From Bacteroidales bacterium (GTDB lineage Bacteria > Bacteroidota > Bacteroidia > Bacteroidales > P3), in NCBI GenBank assembly GCA_017479705.1, contig JAFVCA010000020.1, positions 1 through 36,064 of the forward strand: DNA of 36,064 nt, written 5' to 3'. The position numbers and the translations under genes were made by a program. The notes beneath the pieces were generated by a model. The model saw nothing but the letters and a program-made list of their open reading frames with translations, was not told the DNA's origin and did not search any database. Position 1 is the first letter of the stretch, and every line of letters starts with the position of its first letter. Shown piece by piece: positions 28,811-36,064 of this stretch.

Positions 28811-28851
28811 GAGGAATAGGCGCTCCGGCCAAACCGGAGGCCCTATTCCTC
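28811..28851 (-). promoter_or_regulatory. Strong hairpin between rplL and rpoB (probable attenuator or processing site)
   Basis: GAGGAATAGG (28811-28820) pairs with CCTATTCCTC (28842-28851), and inside a 2x2 internal loop CTCCGG (28823-28828) pairs with CCGGAG (28834-28839). It starts 21 bp after the rplL stop. Only three U residues follow in the direction of transcription, which favours partial termination or RNase cleavage rather than full stop. E. coli has both an attenuator and an RNase III site at this position. Confidence 0.8.
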
Positions 28852-28872
28852 GTAGAAATCTTATAGCATTTA

Positions 28873-29256
28873 CTATTTGATTTCAACTTCGGCACCAGCC
28901 TCTTCGAGAGCTTTCTTCAGGGATTCAGCCTCGTCCTTGCTCACGCCCTCTTTAACGGGCTTAGGAGCGTTGTCAACGAGTTCCTTGGACTCCTTCAGAC
29001 CCAGGCTGGCCATGTCCTTAACGGCTTTCACAACGCCAAGTTTCTTGGTGGCATCGGGAACACCCTTCAGGATAACGTCGAAAGAGGTCTTCTCCTCAGC
29101 AGCGGCGGCACCGCCGGCAGCGGGAGCAGCGGCAACTGCAACAGCAGCGGCTGCGGGTTCAATACCATATTCTTCTTTCAGAACGTCAGCGAGTTCTTTT
29201 ACTTCTTTAACGGTTAAGTTTACTAATTCTTCAGCAATAGCTTTAATGTCTGCCAT
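28873..29256 (-). CDS. rplL: 50S ribosomal protein L7/L12
   Basis: Stalk protein that recruits translation factors to the ribosome. At 127 residues it has the N-terminal dimerisation helix region, an Ala/Gly-rich hinge ([15 protein letters not shown]) and the conserved C-terminal domain ([43 protein letters not shown] split across strands). It is 80 bp downstream of rplJ. Confidence 0.97.
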   Translation of the reverse strand: MADIKAIAEELVNLTVKEVKELADVLKEEYGIEPAAAAVAVAAAPAAGGAAAAEEKTSFDVILKGVPDATKKLGVVKAVKDMASLGLKESKELVDNAPKPVKEGVSKDEAESLKKALEEAGAEVEIK

Positions 29257-29336
29257 GACTTTATTGATTTTAATTGTTTTTACTAATTTGATTGATTTGT
29301 TTGATATGGACTTTTTACGGGATCCAACCCGTTGGC

Positions 29337-29870
29337 TTATTCAGCCTTTTTCTCCTCTAATGTTTTCAGGACACCGGTAATCGTATTTGCACCAGACTGA
29401 AGCTGAGAAATAACGTTCTTGACGGGTGACTGAAGCAGGGCGACGATATCGGCAATGAGCTCGTTCTTGGACTTGATATTGACAAGTTCTTCAAGATGCT
29501 GCTCGCCAATATAGAAGCACTCTTCTACATAAGCACCCTTCAACACGGGTTTCTGAGCACCTTTCTCCTTTGTGCGGAACTCCTTTATGAGTTTGGCAGG
29601 AGCGTTGTTGGTGTTCGAAAGCATTATGGCAGTCTCGCCCTTAATCACGGGGAAAAGTTCCGAGTAGTCAATACCCGTTCTTTCCATGGCCTTGATCAGG
29701 AGAGCATTCTTAACGACTACCAACTTGACCTCTTTGCGGAAAGCAGCGCGACGCAGCTTGCTGGTCAGTACCGAGTTCAAACCTCCAATATCAGCAATGT
29801 AGATAAGAGGATAGGCCTTGATCTCTTCGCACAACTGGTCAATCAGTTGGTCTTTTTGTTCTTTTCTCAT
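29337..29870 (-). CDS. rplJ: 50S ribosomal protein L10
   Basis: Stalk-base protein that anchors L7/L12 dimers to 23S rRNA. At 177 residues it has the usual length. [21 protein letters not shown] is the characteristic rRNA-binding region, and the C-terminal helix [22 protein letters not shown] is the L7/L12-binding helix. In other bacteria the L10-L12 complex represses its own mRNA leader. Only 23 bp separate it from rplA, so any such site would have to be there. Confidence 0.96.
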   Translation of the reverse strand: MRKEQKDQLIDQLCEEIKAYPLIYIADIGGLNSVLTSKLRRAAFRKEVKLVVVKNALLIKAMERTGIDYSELFPVIKGETAIMLSNTNNAPAKLIKEFRTKEKGAQKPVLKGAYVEECFYIGEQHLEELVNIKSKNELIADIVALLQSPVKNVISQLQSGANTITGVLKTLEEKKAE

Positions 29871-29893
29871 AATGACCTTTCAATAATTAAATG

Positions 29894-30589
29894 TTACAGT
29901 GTGGCGGCTTTAGTGTCAACCTTTACACCTGCGCTCATCGTGCTGCTGATGCAGATACTCTTCACGTAGGTACCCTTGGCGGCAGCGGGCTTCAGTTTGA
30001 TAATAGCCTGCAGCACCTCGCGGGCGTTGTCAACAATCTTGTTACTGTCGAACGAGACCTTGGCGACGGCGGTATGAATGATACCGAACTTGTCGACCTT
30101 GAAGTCAATCTTACCTGCCTTTGCCTCTTGGACAGCTTTGCCAACCTCCATGGTAACGGTGCCTGTTTTGGGGTTCGGCATCAGGCCACGGGGACCCAAT
30201 ATACGGCCGAGAGCACCAACCTTAGGCATTACGCTGGGCATGGTAATGATAACGTCTACATCCGTCCAACCGCCTTTAATCTTGGTGATGTACTCATCAA
30301 GACCATAATAATCAGCTCCGGCTGCTTTAGCCTCTTCTTCCTTGTCGGGGGTGCAGAGCACCAGGACACGGACGGTCTTGCCAGTGCCGTGAGGCAGCGT
30401 CACGCTACCACGCACCATCTGGTTGGCCTTGCGGGGATCAACACCCAAGCGGACATCGATATCGACAGAAGCATCAAACTTGGTATAAGTGATGTTCTTC
30501 ACAATCTCAACAGCCTCTTCGAGCGAATAAACTTGATTCCTGTCGAACTTGGCTAAAGCTTCTTTTTGTTTCTTCGTTAATTTTGCCAT
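29894..30589 (-). CDS. rplA: 50S ribosomal protein L1
   Basis: L1-stalk protein of the large ribosomal subunit, 231 residues from the ATG at 30589 ([12 protein letters not shown]). A longer frame to 30637 would add 16 unlikely residues in the rplK-rplA spacer. Conserved features include [31 protein letters not shown] and the C-terminal [18 protein letters not shown]. In E. coli L1 represses the rplK-rplA mRNA; no copy of that site was identified here. Confidence 0.96.
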   Translation of the reverse strand: MAKLTKKQKEALAKFDRNQVYSLEEAVEIVKNITYTKFDASVDIDVRLGVDPRKANQMVRGSVTLPHGTGKTVRVLVLCTPDKEEEAKAAGADYYGLDEYITKIKGGWTDVDVIITMPSVMPKVGALGRILGPRGLMPNPKTGTVTMEVGKAVQEAKAGKIDFKVDKFGIIHTAVAKVSFDSNKIVDNAREVLQAIIKLKPAAAKGTYVKSICISSTMSAGVKVDTKAATL

Positions 30590-30655
30590 GATTCTTGTTT
30601 TTGTGGTCACCGCACCGCTCTGTGGCGATGCTACCACTTGTTAATAATTCGTTTT

Positions 30656-31099
30656 TTACTTTGCAAGGGGATTCTCACCTTTAACGGTTATACCCATGCT
30701 GCGTGCAGTGCCGGCAACCATGCTCATAGCTGATTCGATAGTGAAACAGTTAAGGTCTGGCATTTTGGCTTCTGCAATCTGACGCACCTGCTCCCAAGTG
30801 ACGGAGGCGACCTTTACTCGGTTGGGCTCAGAGGAACCCTTAGCGGCTTTGGACATCTCCTTCAGCTGAACAGCAACAGGGGGGGTCTTGACTACAAAAT
30901 CAAAGGACTTGTCCGTATAAACAGTGATGATGACAGGCACAATCTTGCCAGCCTGATCCTGTGTACGGGCATTGAACTGCTTGCAGAACTCCATGATGTT
31001 CACACCCTTGGCACCCAGTGCGGGTCCCACAGGAGGTGCGGGGTTCGCAGCACCACCTTTGATCTGTAATTTAATCAATCCTGCAACTTCTTTTGCCAT
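30656..31099 (-). CDS. rplK: 50S ribosomal protein L11
   Basis: GTPase-centre protein of the large subunit, 147 residues. [20 protein letters not shown] with the conserved proline pair at the N-terminus and the 23S-binding C-terminal domain ([26 protein letters not shown]) are typical. In E. coli L11 is also needed for RelA activation. It is the first gene of the rplK-rplA-rplJ-rplL block. Confidence 0.97.
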   Translation of the reverse strand: MAKEVAGLIKLQIKGGAANPAPPVGPALGAKGVNIMEFCKQFNARTQDQAGKIVPVIITVYTDKSFDFVVKTPPVAVQLKEMSKAAKGSSEPNRVKVASVTWEQVRQIAEAKMPDLNCFTIESAMSMVAGTARSMGITVKGENPLAK

Positions 31100-31138
31100 T
31101 GATTTAAATTTTAAATTAAGGTTGATTAGTTTGTTTTA

Positions 31139-31687
31139 CTACTCCTTTTCCACCTGATTGTATCCCAGTTCGAGCGGAGTCTTGCGACCGAAGATTTTGA
31201 CCGTAACTTTCAATTTCTTCTTCTCGTCGTTCACCTCCTCAACAACACCGGCAAAACTGCTGAACGGACCGTCAATCACCTTGACCGACTCGCCAACAAG
31301 ATACGTGTCGCTATTGCCCTCGATGGCATCAATCTGGTCGTCCATCTTGCCGAGAATGCGGTTCACCTCATACTGGCGCATGGGGATAGGCTTGCCACCG
31401 TCGCATTCACGCAAAAAGTCCAACACATTAGGAACATTCTGGATGACTGGTATTATCTCATCGCGCAAGTCAGCCTCTATCAACACATAACCAGGAAAAT
31501 ACGTGCGATCCTTAACCACCTTTTTCCCGTTACGTATTGCGTAGACCTTCTCGGTAGGAATAAGCACCTGGGGTACATCTTCGCTCCAGCCACGCTTGGC
31601 CATCTCGCTTTCGATATACTCTTTCGCCTTCTTCTCCTTACCGCTTACCGCTCTGACGACATACCATTTTTTAGACTGCTGTTCCAT
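31139..31687 (-). CDS. nusG: Transcription termination/antitermination factor NusG
   Basis: Binds RNA polymerase and couples it to Rho or the ribosome. The 182 residues have the N-terminal NGN domain (KKWYVVRAVSGKEKKAKEYI, TYFPGYVLIEADL) and a C-terminal KOW domain (DGPFSSFAGVVEEVNDEKKK). The start follows secE after a 139-bp spacer with no gene or strong hairpin. Confidence 0.96.
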   Translation of the reverse strand: MEQQSKKWYVVRAVSGKEKKAKEYIESEMAKRGWSEDVPQVLIPTEKVYAIRNGKKVVKDRTYFPGYVLIEADLRDEIIPVIQNVPNVLDFLRECDGGKPIPMRQYEVNRILGKMDDQIDAIEGNSDTYLVGESVKVIDGPFSSFAGVVEEVNDEKKKLKVTVKIFGRKTPLELGYNQVEKE

Positions 31688-31826
31688 GTTGTTAGTTAAA
31701 GAATAGTGGGTTTATACTCGCTCCCGACACGGCAACTGCCGCCAGAAACGTCCTTCGCTCAGACAAACACTACAGATAGCCTAATCTCAAAAAAATTTGG
31801 GAAGCAAGACCGGCTGTCTGTAACCT

Positions 31827-32042
31827 TTATCCGATTAAAGCATAAAAGTATCCGAGCAATCCCTTCCATCCCATGCCCTGGACGCCAAACACGACATCCA
31901 TCAAAAAGACGATAAGGGCTAATATCAAAGCAGCCACAGCCACCACAACGGCACTGCTCTGCAACTCCTTGAATGTAGGCCACGACACTTTATGTACCAA
32001 CTCGTCGTAGCTTTCCTTTACATAGTTTCCGAACTTAGACAT
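31827..32042 (-). CDS. secE: Preprotein translocase subunit SecE
   Basis: Small membrane subunit of the SecYEG translocon. From the ATG at 32042 it has 71 residues: an amphipathic helix containing the conserved YDELVHKVSWPTFKELQSS, then one transmembrane segment (VVVAVAALILALIVFLMDVVF) and a short tail. The longer frame to 32108 would start inside the tRNA-Trp gene and is rejected. It starts 17 bp downstream of the tRNA 3' end. Confidence 0.95.
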   Translation of the reverse strand: MSKFGNYVKESYDELVHKVSWPTFKELQSSAVVVAVAALILALIVFLMDVVFGVQGMGWKGLLGYFYALIG

Positions 32043-32059
32043 TTTGATATCAATTTTAG

Positions 32060-32130
32060 CAGGGGCAGAGAGAATCGAACTCCCAACTACGGTTTTGGAG
32101 ACCGTCATTATACCATTTAACTATGCCCCT
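32060..32130 (-). tRNA. trpT: tRNA-Trp (CCA)
   Basis: A 71-nt cloverleaf with acceptor pairs AGGGGCA / TGCCCCT, discriminator G, and anticodon CCA within GGTCTCCAAAACC. The T arm carries GTTCGATTC. The 3' CCA is not encoded. It lies between tuf and secE and is probably cut from the same precursor. Confidence 0.96.
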
Positions 32131-32176
32131 GGATAGGGGCGCAGCACACGCCACACCCCTGCGGGTTTCATTCAGA

Positions 32177-33364
32177 TTATTCAATAATCTTGGTCACCTG
32201 ACCAGAACCAACGGTGCGGCCACCCTCACGGATAGCAAAACGCAGGTTCTCATTCAGAGCGATGTCGGAAATCAGATCCACAGTGATTGTCAGGTTGTCA
32301 CCAGGCATAACCATCTCGCGACCTTCGGGGAGGGTAATCTCACCGGTAACATCAGTGGTGCGGAAATAGAACTGCGGACGATATTTGTTGTGGAACGGAG
32401 TGTGACGGCCACCCTCTTCCTTCTTCAGGATGTATACAGTAGCCTCGAATTTGTGGTGCGGGTGGATAGTCTTGGGAGCAGCGATAACCATACCGCGACG
32501 AATCTCGTTCTTGTCGATACCGCGGAGCAGCAGACCCACATTGTCGCCAGCCTCACCCTCATCAAGAATCTTGCGGAACATCTCGACACCAGTGACAACG
32601 CTCGACAGCTTCTCAGCACCCATACCGATAATATCAACGGGGTCAGAAGTGTGGATGACACCAGTCTCAATACGACCAGTGGCAACAGTACCACGACCGG
32701 TGATGGAGAAAACGTCCTCGATAGGCATCAAGAAAGGCTTATCAACAGCACGGGTGGGCAGAGGAATCCAAGTGTCAACGGCTTCCATCAAATCCTCAAC
32801 GTTCTTAACACCGCTGGGCTCGCCGTTCAGGGCTGCCAACGCGGAACCGCGAATGATAGGAATATTGTCGCCATCGAAATCGTAAGCACTGAGGAGCTCA
32901 CGGATTTCCATCTCAACGAGGTCAAGCAGTTCGGGGTCATCAACAAGGTCGCACTTGTTCATGAAAACAACCAACTGGGGTACACCGACCTGACGGGCAA
33001 GCAGGATATGCTCACGGGTCTGGGGCATAGGACCGTCGGTAGCGGCAACAACCAGAATGGCACCATCCATCTGGGCAGCACCAGTAACCATGTTCTTCAC
33101 ATAGTCAGCGTGGCCAGGGCAGTCGACGTGTGCATAGTGACGAGTCTCGGTCTGGTACTCAACGTGAGCAGTGTTAATAGTAATACCACGCTCTTTCTCT
33201 TCGGGAGCGGAGTCAATAGCGTCGAATGATTTAACTTCAGAGAGACCTTTTTCAGCCAGCACCTTGGTGATAGCGGCGGTCAGAGTGGTCTTACCATGGT
33301 CAACGTGTCCGATAGTACCGATGTTGACGTGCGGTTTAGAACGATCAAATTTTTCTTTTGCCAT
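32177..33364 (-). CDS. tuf: Elongation factor Tu
   Basis: GTPase that delivers aminoacyl-tRNA to the ribosome, 395 residues. G1 is GHVDHGKT (19-26). The switch region [18 protein letters not shown] (G3), NKCD (G4) and the GSALAAL region (G5) are intact, as is the C-terminal barrel to [10 protein letters not shown]. It is preceded by four tRNA genes and followed by tRNA-Trp. A 14-bp palindrome lies just before its ATG. Confidence 0.98.
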   Translation of the reverse strand: MAKEKFDRSKPHVNIGTIGHVDHGKTTLTAAITKVLAEKGLSEVKSFDAIDSAPEEKERGITINTAHVEYQTETRHYAHVDCPGHADYVKNMVTGAAQMDGAILVVAATDGPMPQTREHILLARQVGVPQLVVFMNKCDLVDDPELLDLVEMEIRELLSAYDFDGDNIPIIRGSALAALNGEPSGVKNVEDLMEAVDTWIPLPTRAVDKPFLMPIEDVFSITGRGTVATGRIETGVIHTSDPVDIIGMGAEKLSSVVTGVEMFRKILDEGEAGDNVGLLLRGIDKNEIRRGMVIAAPKTIHPHHKFEATVYILKKEEGGRHTPFHNKYRPQFYFRTTDVTGEITLPEGREMVMPGDNLTITVDLISDIALNENLRFAIREGGRTVGSGQVTKIIE

Positions 33365-33366
33365 GT

Positions 33367-33380
33367 TTAATACGTATTAA
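33367..33380. repeat. 14-bp perfect palindrome before tuf
   Basis: TTAATACGTATTAA occupies 33367-33380, ending 2 bp before the tuf ATG. In the mRNA it could form a short AU-rich hairpin beside the start codon, or as DNA it could be a protein site. It may be chance in AT-rich DNA. Confidence 0.5.
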
Positions 33381-33457
33381 TGTTAACAAATTTATTTTCT
33401 TCACGTTTTACGAGGGCGAAACGCATCTCGTCCTCGTGTTTTTTTGCATAAAAAAAG

Positions 33458-33530
<73 letters not shown>

Positions 33531-33581
33531 TTTTACTTCGAAGCGTCGGCTTGTCTCTTGCCCGGCTCCGCTTGTTACTTG

Positions 33582-33654
33582 AGCGGAAGACGGGGCTCGA
33601 ACCCGCCACCTATAGCTTGGAAGGCTATCGCTCTACCAAATGAGCTACTTCCGC
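33582..33654 (-). tRNA. tRNA-Gly (TCC)
   Basis: A 73-nt cloverleaf with acceptor GCGGAAG / CTTCCGC, discriminator U, anticodon TCC within GCCTTCCAAGC, and T-arm sequence GGTTCGAGCCC. CCA is not encoded. It lies 14 bp after tRNA-Tyr. Confidence 0.96.
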
Positions 33655-33668
33655 TTCTCAGTAGGCTG

Positions 33669-33750
33669 TGGGGAAGAGTGGACTCGAACCACTGAACTCC
33701 GAAGAGGACAGATTTACAGTCTGTTGCAATTGCCACTATGCGACTTCCCC
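33669..33750 (-). tRNA. tRNA-Tyr (GTA)
   Basis: An 82-nt class II tRNA with acceptor GGGGAAG / CTTCCCC, discriminator A, anticodon GTA in GACTGTAAATC and a long variable arm (CCTCTTCGGAG). CCA is not encoded. Confidence 0.96.
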
Positions 33751-33798
33751 ATTCTTCTGTTTCGATGTTCTCCTTTCTCCTTGTCAGGGAACTCATCG

Positions 33799-33871
33799 AG
33801 CCGATGAAGGGACTCGAACCCCCGACAGGCTGATTACAAATCAGCTACTCTACCAACTGAGTTACATCGGC
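33799..33871 (-). tRNA. tRNA-Thr (TGT)
   Basis: A 73-nt cloverleaf with acceptor GCCGATG / CATCGGC, discriminator U, anticodon TGT in GATTTGTAATC and T-arm sequence GGTTCGAGTCC. CCA is not encoded. It is the first gene after the superoperon promoter. Confidence 0.96.
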
Positions 33872-33918
33872 TTTTTCAGCTTTGTCAAACAACTCTTTGT
33901 TCTCTTGTTTTGAGGTTG

Positions 33919-33949
33919 CAAAGATACTACTTTTTTCGCATCCCGCAAA
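33919..33949 (-). promoter_or_regulatory. Consensus promoter of the tRNA-tuf-rpoBC superoperon
   Basis: On the minus strand TTTG (33949-33946), 19 bp, then TATCTTTG (33926-33919) exactly fits the Bacteroides TTTG-N19-21-TAnnTTTG consensus. The first tRNA starts 48 bp downstream. It is the best promoter match in the window, in line with a highly expressed transcript. Confidence 0.88.
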
Positions 33950-34383
33950 TTTTTTTTCCCTTTTTCTTCAAAATATTTTTTATTACACTGATTGTCAAAC
34001 CTATTTTTTCACCTTTATCTCCCCCACCAGCCCTCCTCTCCCCTGTTTTTTTGACCTCTTTGAACTCCGTTTCTGCCCTTTTTCACCTCCAGAAGGCACA
34101 CTTTCCATGCCATATCTACACTATTTTCTGTATTTCAATACAATACCTATAAAATCTTCCACTTTCCCTCCTACCCTTTAGTTTCTTATATCAACTGTAT
34201 TACAGATACTTAACATTCAAAACATCATTCCCCATTCATTGCTCCCCCCGTAACTCCCTGCCTACAACCGACACAATAGCCCTATCAAAAGAACAACCGC
34301 AGCACTTATCATGATATATAACGCGGTGAATAGGCTCAAACCGACGGGCCTGACGGAAACAACAGGGACCAATACATCGGCAA
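33950..34383. other. AT-rich intergenic region upstream of the tRNA cluster
   Basis: About 430 bp. The plus strand is pyrimidine-rich (C/T tracts around 34015-34090). A 35-codon basic frame (34001-34108, minus) and a hydrophobic frame just beyond the araC-type gene stop (34262-34384, minus) are open, but neither is supported as a gene. No hairpin terminator with a U-run was recognised for the AraC gene. Confidence 0.45.
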
Positions 34384-35301
34384 TCAGCTCGTGCCTTTCT
34401 TTCTCGGCATCGCGTCCTTCCTTGATTTCTTGTATTCCAGGGGTGTGGTGCCGGTCATTTTCTTGAACACCCTGATCATCTGCGATGAGGAAGAGAAATG
34501 CAGCCGATCGGCAATCTGCTCCACCGTGAGGTTGTCCGGCCCAATAAGAAGGGCTTTGATTCGTGCCACGGTTCTTATGTCCACCCAATCCATAACGGTG
34601 CGTTTCGATACCTCCTTGACCAACACGCTCAGATAGTTCGATGTAACATTCAGTTTCTCCGCGAAAACAGAGATGGACCGCGGGGTTGGTTCCAAAGAAC
34701 TGATTAGCTGCATGAATTGTGAGAAAACCTCCTGCTTGCGGTCTCCAAAAACCGTAGGGCTGAATCCGTTTTGTGCAGTATTGAGCCCCTGTATACGGTA
34801 CAGCATGGAAATGACAAGGTACTCGAAATCGCGTCTCCCGTCAGTGGGAGACCTGAGCACTTGATCCATCATCTGGAAAAAAGTGTCAAACACCTGCTCC
34901 TCATTGCATCCAAGCCGCAACTTCACCACCTCATATCCCACCAAAGAGGCCTCTTCCCTGTTCGAGAAACGGAACGAGAGGACTCGGGCGTTGAAGTCAC
35001 TTGAATATCCCTCTGGAGTGATTAGGTAATTAGCTGGAACCATCAGCAAATTACCCTCTGAAACATGAACCTCCGAAAAGTTAAGCGTGTAGTCAATGGA
35101 TCCCTTTTTGCACAGCAACACACGGTGTTCCGAGGAGCGCAGCGGCGCGTCAACAACACCATGCTTGACGATATCCGAATTATCCATTACAAGGCAAAAA
35201 TCCTTCTCAAAGATATTGGCTTTGGTATTGTCCAATGCGCGAAGTTCAGCCTTGACTTCATCGTCAATTTCTTTTACCTTTTGAATATCACTTTTACCCA
35301 T
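34384..35301 (-). CDS. AraC-family transcriptional regulator 2
   Basis: A 305-residue regulator. A cupin-like N-terminal sensor (about 50-130, SIDYTLNFSEVHVSEGNLLM split over strands) is followed by a helical linker and the C-terminal double helix-turn-helix: SVFAEKLNVTSNYLSVLVKE, then VEQIADRLHFSSSSQMIRVF and KKMTGTTPLEYKKS. The effector cannot be inferred. It resembles AraC regulator 1 along its length (for example NYL, YSSDF/YSNDI, MLYRIQGL/MLYYLHQM), so the two are paralogues. A promoter-like TTTG-N22-TATATTTG (35359-35326) lies upstream. It is divergent from an outer-membrane protein gene that it might regulate. Confidence 0.9.
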   Translation of the reverse strand: MGKSDIQKVKEIDDEVKAELRALDNTKANIFEKDFCLVMDNSDIVKHGVVDAPLRSSEHRVLLCKKGSIDYTLNFSEVHVSEGNLLMVPANYLITPEGYSSDFNARVLSFRFSNREEASLVGYEVVKLRLGCNEEQVFDTFFQMMDQVLRSPTDGRRDFEYLVISMLYRIQGLNTAQNGFSPTVFGDRKQEVFSQFMQLISSLEPTPRSISVFAEKLNVTSNYLSVLVKEVSKRTVMDWVDIRTVARIKALLIGPDNLTVEQIADRLHFSSSSQMIRVFKKMTGTTPLEYKKSRKDAMPRKKGTS

Positions 35302-35325
35302 TGTCTGTCAGTATTTTTTTAAGTG

Positions 35326-35359
35326 CAAATATACGATTTTTTTTACACCCATCGTCAAA
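35326..35359 (-). promoter_or_regulatory. Promoter for AraC regulator 2
   Basis: Minus-strand TTTG (35359-35356), 22 bp, then TATATTTG (35333-35326), about 25 bp before the ATG at 35301. The spacing is slightly long for the consensus. Confidence 0.6.
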
Positions 35360-35430
35360 AAGTTGTGACATCGTATAGAAATTGGATATAATCCTCAAGT
35401 GTTTGCCGATTTTAAACCGCAGAATTCCAG

Positions 35431-35438
35431 TATCTTTG
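35431..35438 (+). promoter_or_regulatory. -7 box for the outer-membrane barrel gene
   Basis: TATCTTTG matches TAnnTTTG. The nearest TTTG (35402-35405) is 25 bp upstream, longer than usual. It implies a leader of about 250 nt before the ATG at 35697. Confidence 0.6.
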
Positions 35439-35439
35439 C

Positions 35440-35696
35440 AACAGAAAACAGAAACAAAAAAATTCAGCAAATATCTGGAAAACGTTCAGTTAATTCAAGA
35501 AACAAACAACAAAAACAAACAACAAAACATCAAAAACCAGGGAAACGGCACGGGCACAAGGCGCCACAGCCCACGCCGCGCCCCACAAAAACAAAAGAAC
35601 CATGAAGTACGACACCAGCTAAAACAGACACCAAGACCCGACAATCAAAAACAAGTGAATAAAAAACGAAAAAAGTTAAATCATAATTTTTATATC
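35440..35696 (+). promoter_or_regulatory. Long A/C-rich mRNA leader with a six-codon frame
   Basis: The segment is strongly A- and C-rich, with an imperfect repeat of AACAAACAACAAA near 35500-35528 and a GC-rich patch at 35540-35585. A minimal frame ATG...TAA encoding MKYDTS sits at 35602-35622. The lack of U and G would keep the leader unstructured. No known riboswitch was recognised. Confidence 0.45.
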
Positions 35697-36064
35697 ATGA
35701 AAAAAGTAACAATGTTATTATGCATCCTGCTGAGTGCGCACATGGCCATGGCTCAGCATGCCGATGTGCAGAATCCTGCGACACGGAAAAACAACGTCAA
35801 GGTTGAGTACAACTACCACCTGGTGAGCCTCAGCCAGCAGTCCGAGGCCCTCTCCAAGACCGTCGGCAACGAGATCGGCATCGAGTACAACCGCTCCCTG
35901 TCCCAGTCCTTCGATGTCGGTGCGCGGTTCGCCGTGCGCGACGCCACCTACGCGAAGCTGAACCCCCAGACACTGCATGTCGATGGGTCGGGCACCGACC
36001 TGGCCTGCTCGTTCGGCGCCAACGCCTACTACCACTTCCTGCCCGTCCCCGACGCCGGGCGCAC
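35697..36064 (+). CDS. Outer-membrane beta-barrel protein (partial, cut by window end)
   Basis: The frame is open from the ATG at 35697 to the window edge (122 codons). It starts MKKVTMLLCILLSAHMAMAQ, a signal peptide. Next come alternating strands typical of small OmpA-like/OMP_b-brl barrels: NNVKVEYNYHLVSLSQ, NEIGIEYNRSLSQSFDVGARFAVRD and LACSFGANAYYHFLPV. Ligand and function cannot be inferred from the fragment. It is divergent from AraC regulator 2 and preceded by a long A/C-rich leader. Confidence 0.8.
   Translation, partial: MKKVTMLLCILLSAHMAMAQHADVQNPATRKNNVKVEYNYHLVSLSQQSEALSKTVGNEIGIEYNRSLSQSFDVGARFAVRDATYAKLNPQTLHVDGSGTDLACSFGANAYYHFLPVPDAGR

Noticed and set aside
33410-33437. ACGAGG / CCTCGT inverted repeat upstream of tuf
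   Set aside because: The stem is six pairs with a 16-nt loop, and the T-run lies on the side that would not terminate the tuf transcript.
34001-34108. 35-codon strongly basic minus-strand frame (MESVPSGGEKGQKRSS...)
   Set aside because: It arises from an A/G-rich tract, has no promoter of its own that I can see and resembles no small ribosomal protein I know.
35399-35605. 68-codon plus-strand frame before the barrel gene
   Set aside because: It begins upstream of the -7 box that serves the region and is a low-complexity Lys/Gln/Asn/Pro translation of the A/C-rich leader.

Overview
The window looks like chromosomal DNA of a member of Bacteroidota, most likely order Bacteroidales. Several things point that way. 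TAnnTTTG (-7) promoter boxes lie upstream of many genes. Start codons lack Shine-Dalgarno sequences and have A/T-rich leaders. A DUF3467 gene follows rpoC. There is a Bacteroidota-type LptD and a GldA-like ABC ATPase. A trpT tRNA sits between tuf and secE. Coding DNA is moderately GC-rich with C/G-ending codons, and intergenic DNA is AT-rich. Genus cannot be decided from the sequence alone.

Layout. 1-235: non-coding DNA with a 24-bp direct repeat and two hairpins. 236-4093 (minus): N-acetylmuramoyl-L-alanine amidase, an orphan ABC ATPase, pyrF, a four-helix membrane protein and a small secreted protein, tightly packed and probably one transcript. 4094-4195: a compact divergent promoter region with two face-to-face -7 boxes. 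4196-7396 (plus): lptD and a small MerR regulator. 7679-12213 (minus): a translationally coupled set recA - outer-membrane-like protein - rel (ppGpp synthetase/hydrolase) - mazG. 12340-18297 (plus): class I aminotransferase, then sbcD and sbcC overlapping by 11 bp. A bidirectional terminator follows. 18400-19311 (minus): AraC regulator 1. 19381-19981: about 600 bp without a gene, including an abrupt GC-rich island.

19982-33871 (minus) is the core gene-expression superoperon. Read in the direction of transcription it is tRNA-Thr(TGT), tRNA-Tyr, tRNA-Gly, tRNA-Thr(GGT), tuf, tRNA-Trp, secE, nusG, rplK, rplA, rplJ, rplL, rpoB, rpoC, DUF3467. It starts from a textbook TTTG-N19-TATCTTTG promoter. 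The order matches the E. coli thrU-tyrU-glyT-thrT-tufB-secE-nusG-rplKAJL-rpoBC order, with a tRNA-Trp added. 34384-35301 (minus) is a second AraC regulator related to the first. 35697 to the window end is the start of an outer-membrane beta-barrel gene with a long A/C-rich leader.

Most of the window is housekeeping. I saw no CRISPR array, transposase, integrase, restriction system or recognisable defence island. The less ordinary items are the recA-rel-mazG stress operon with an unknown outer-membrane-like protein inside it, the shared envelope promoter, the GC-rich non-coding island, the paired AraC regulators that bracket the transcription/translation superoperon, and the repeat/hairpin element at the left edge. 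None of these amounts to a demonstrated new system.
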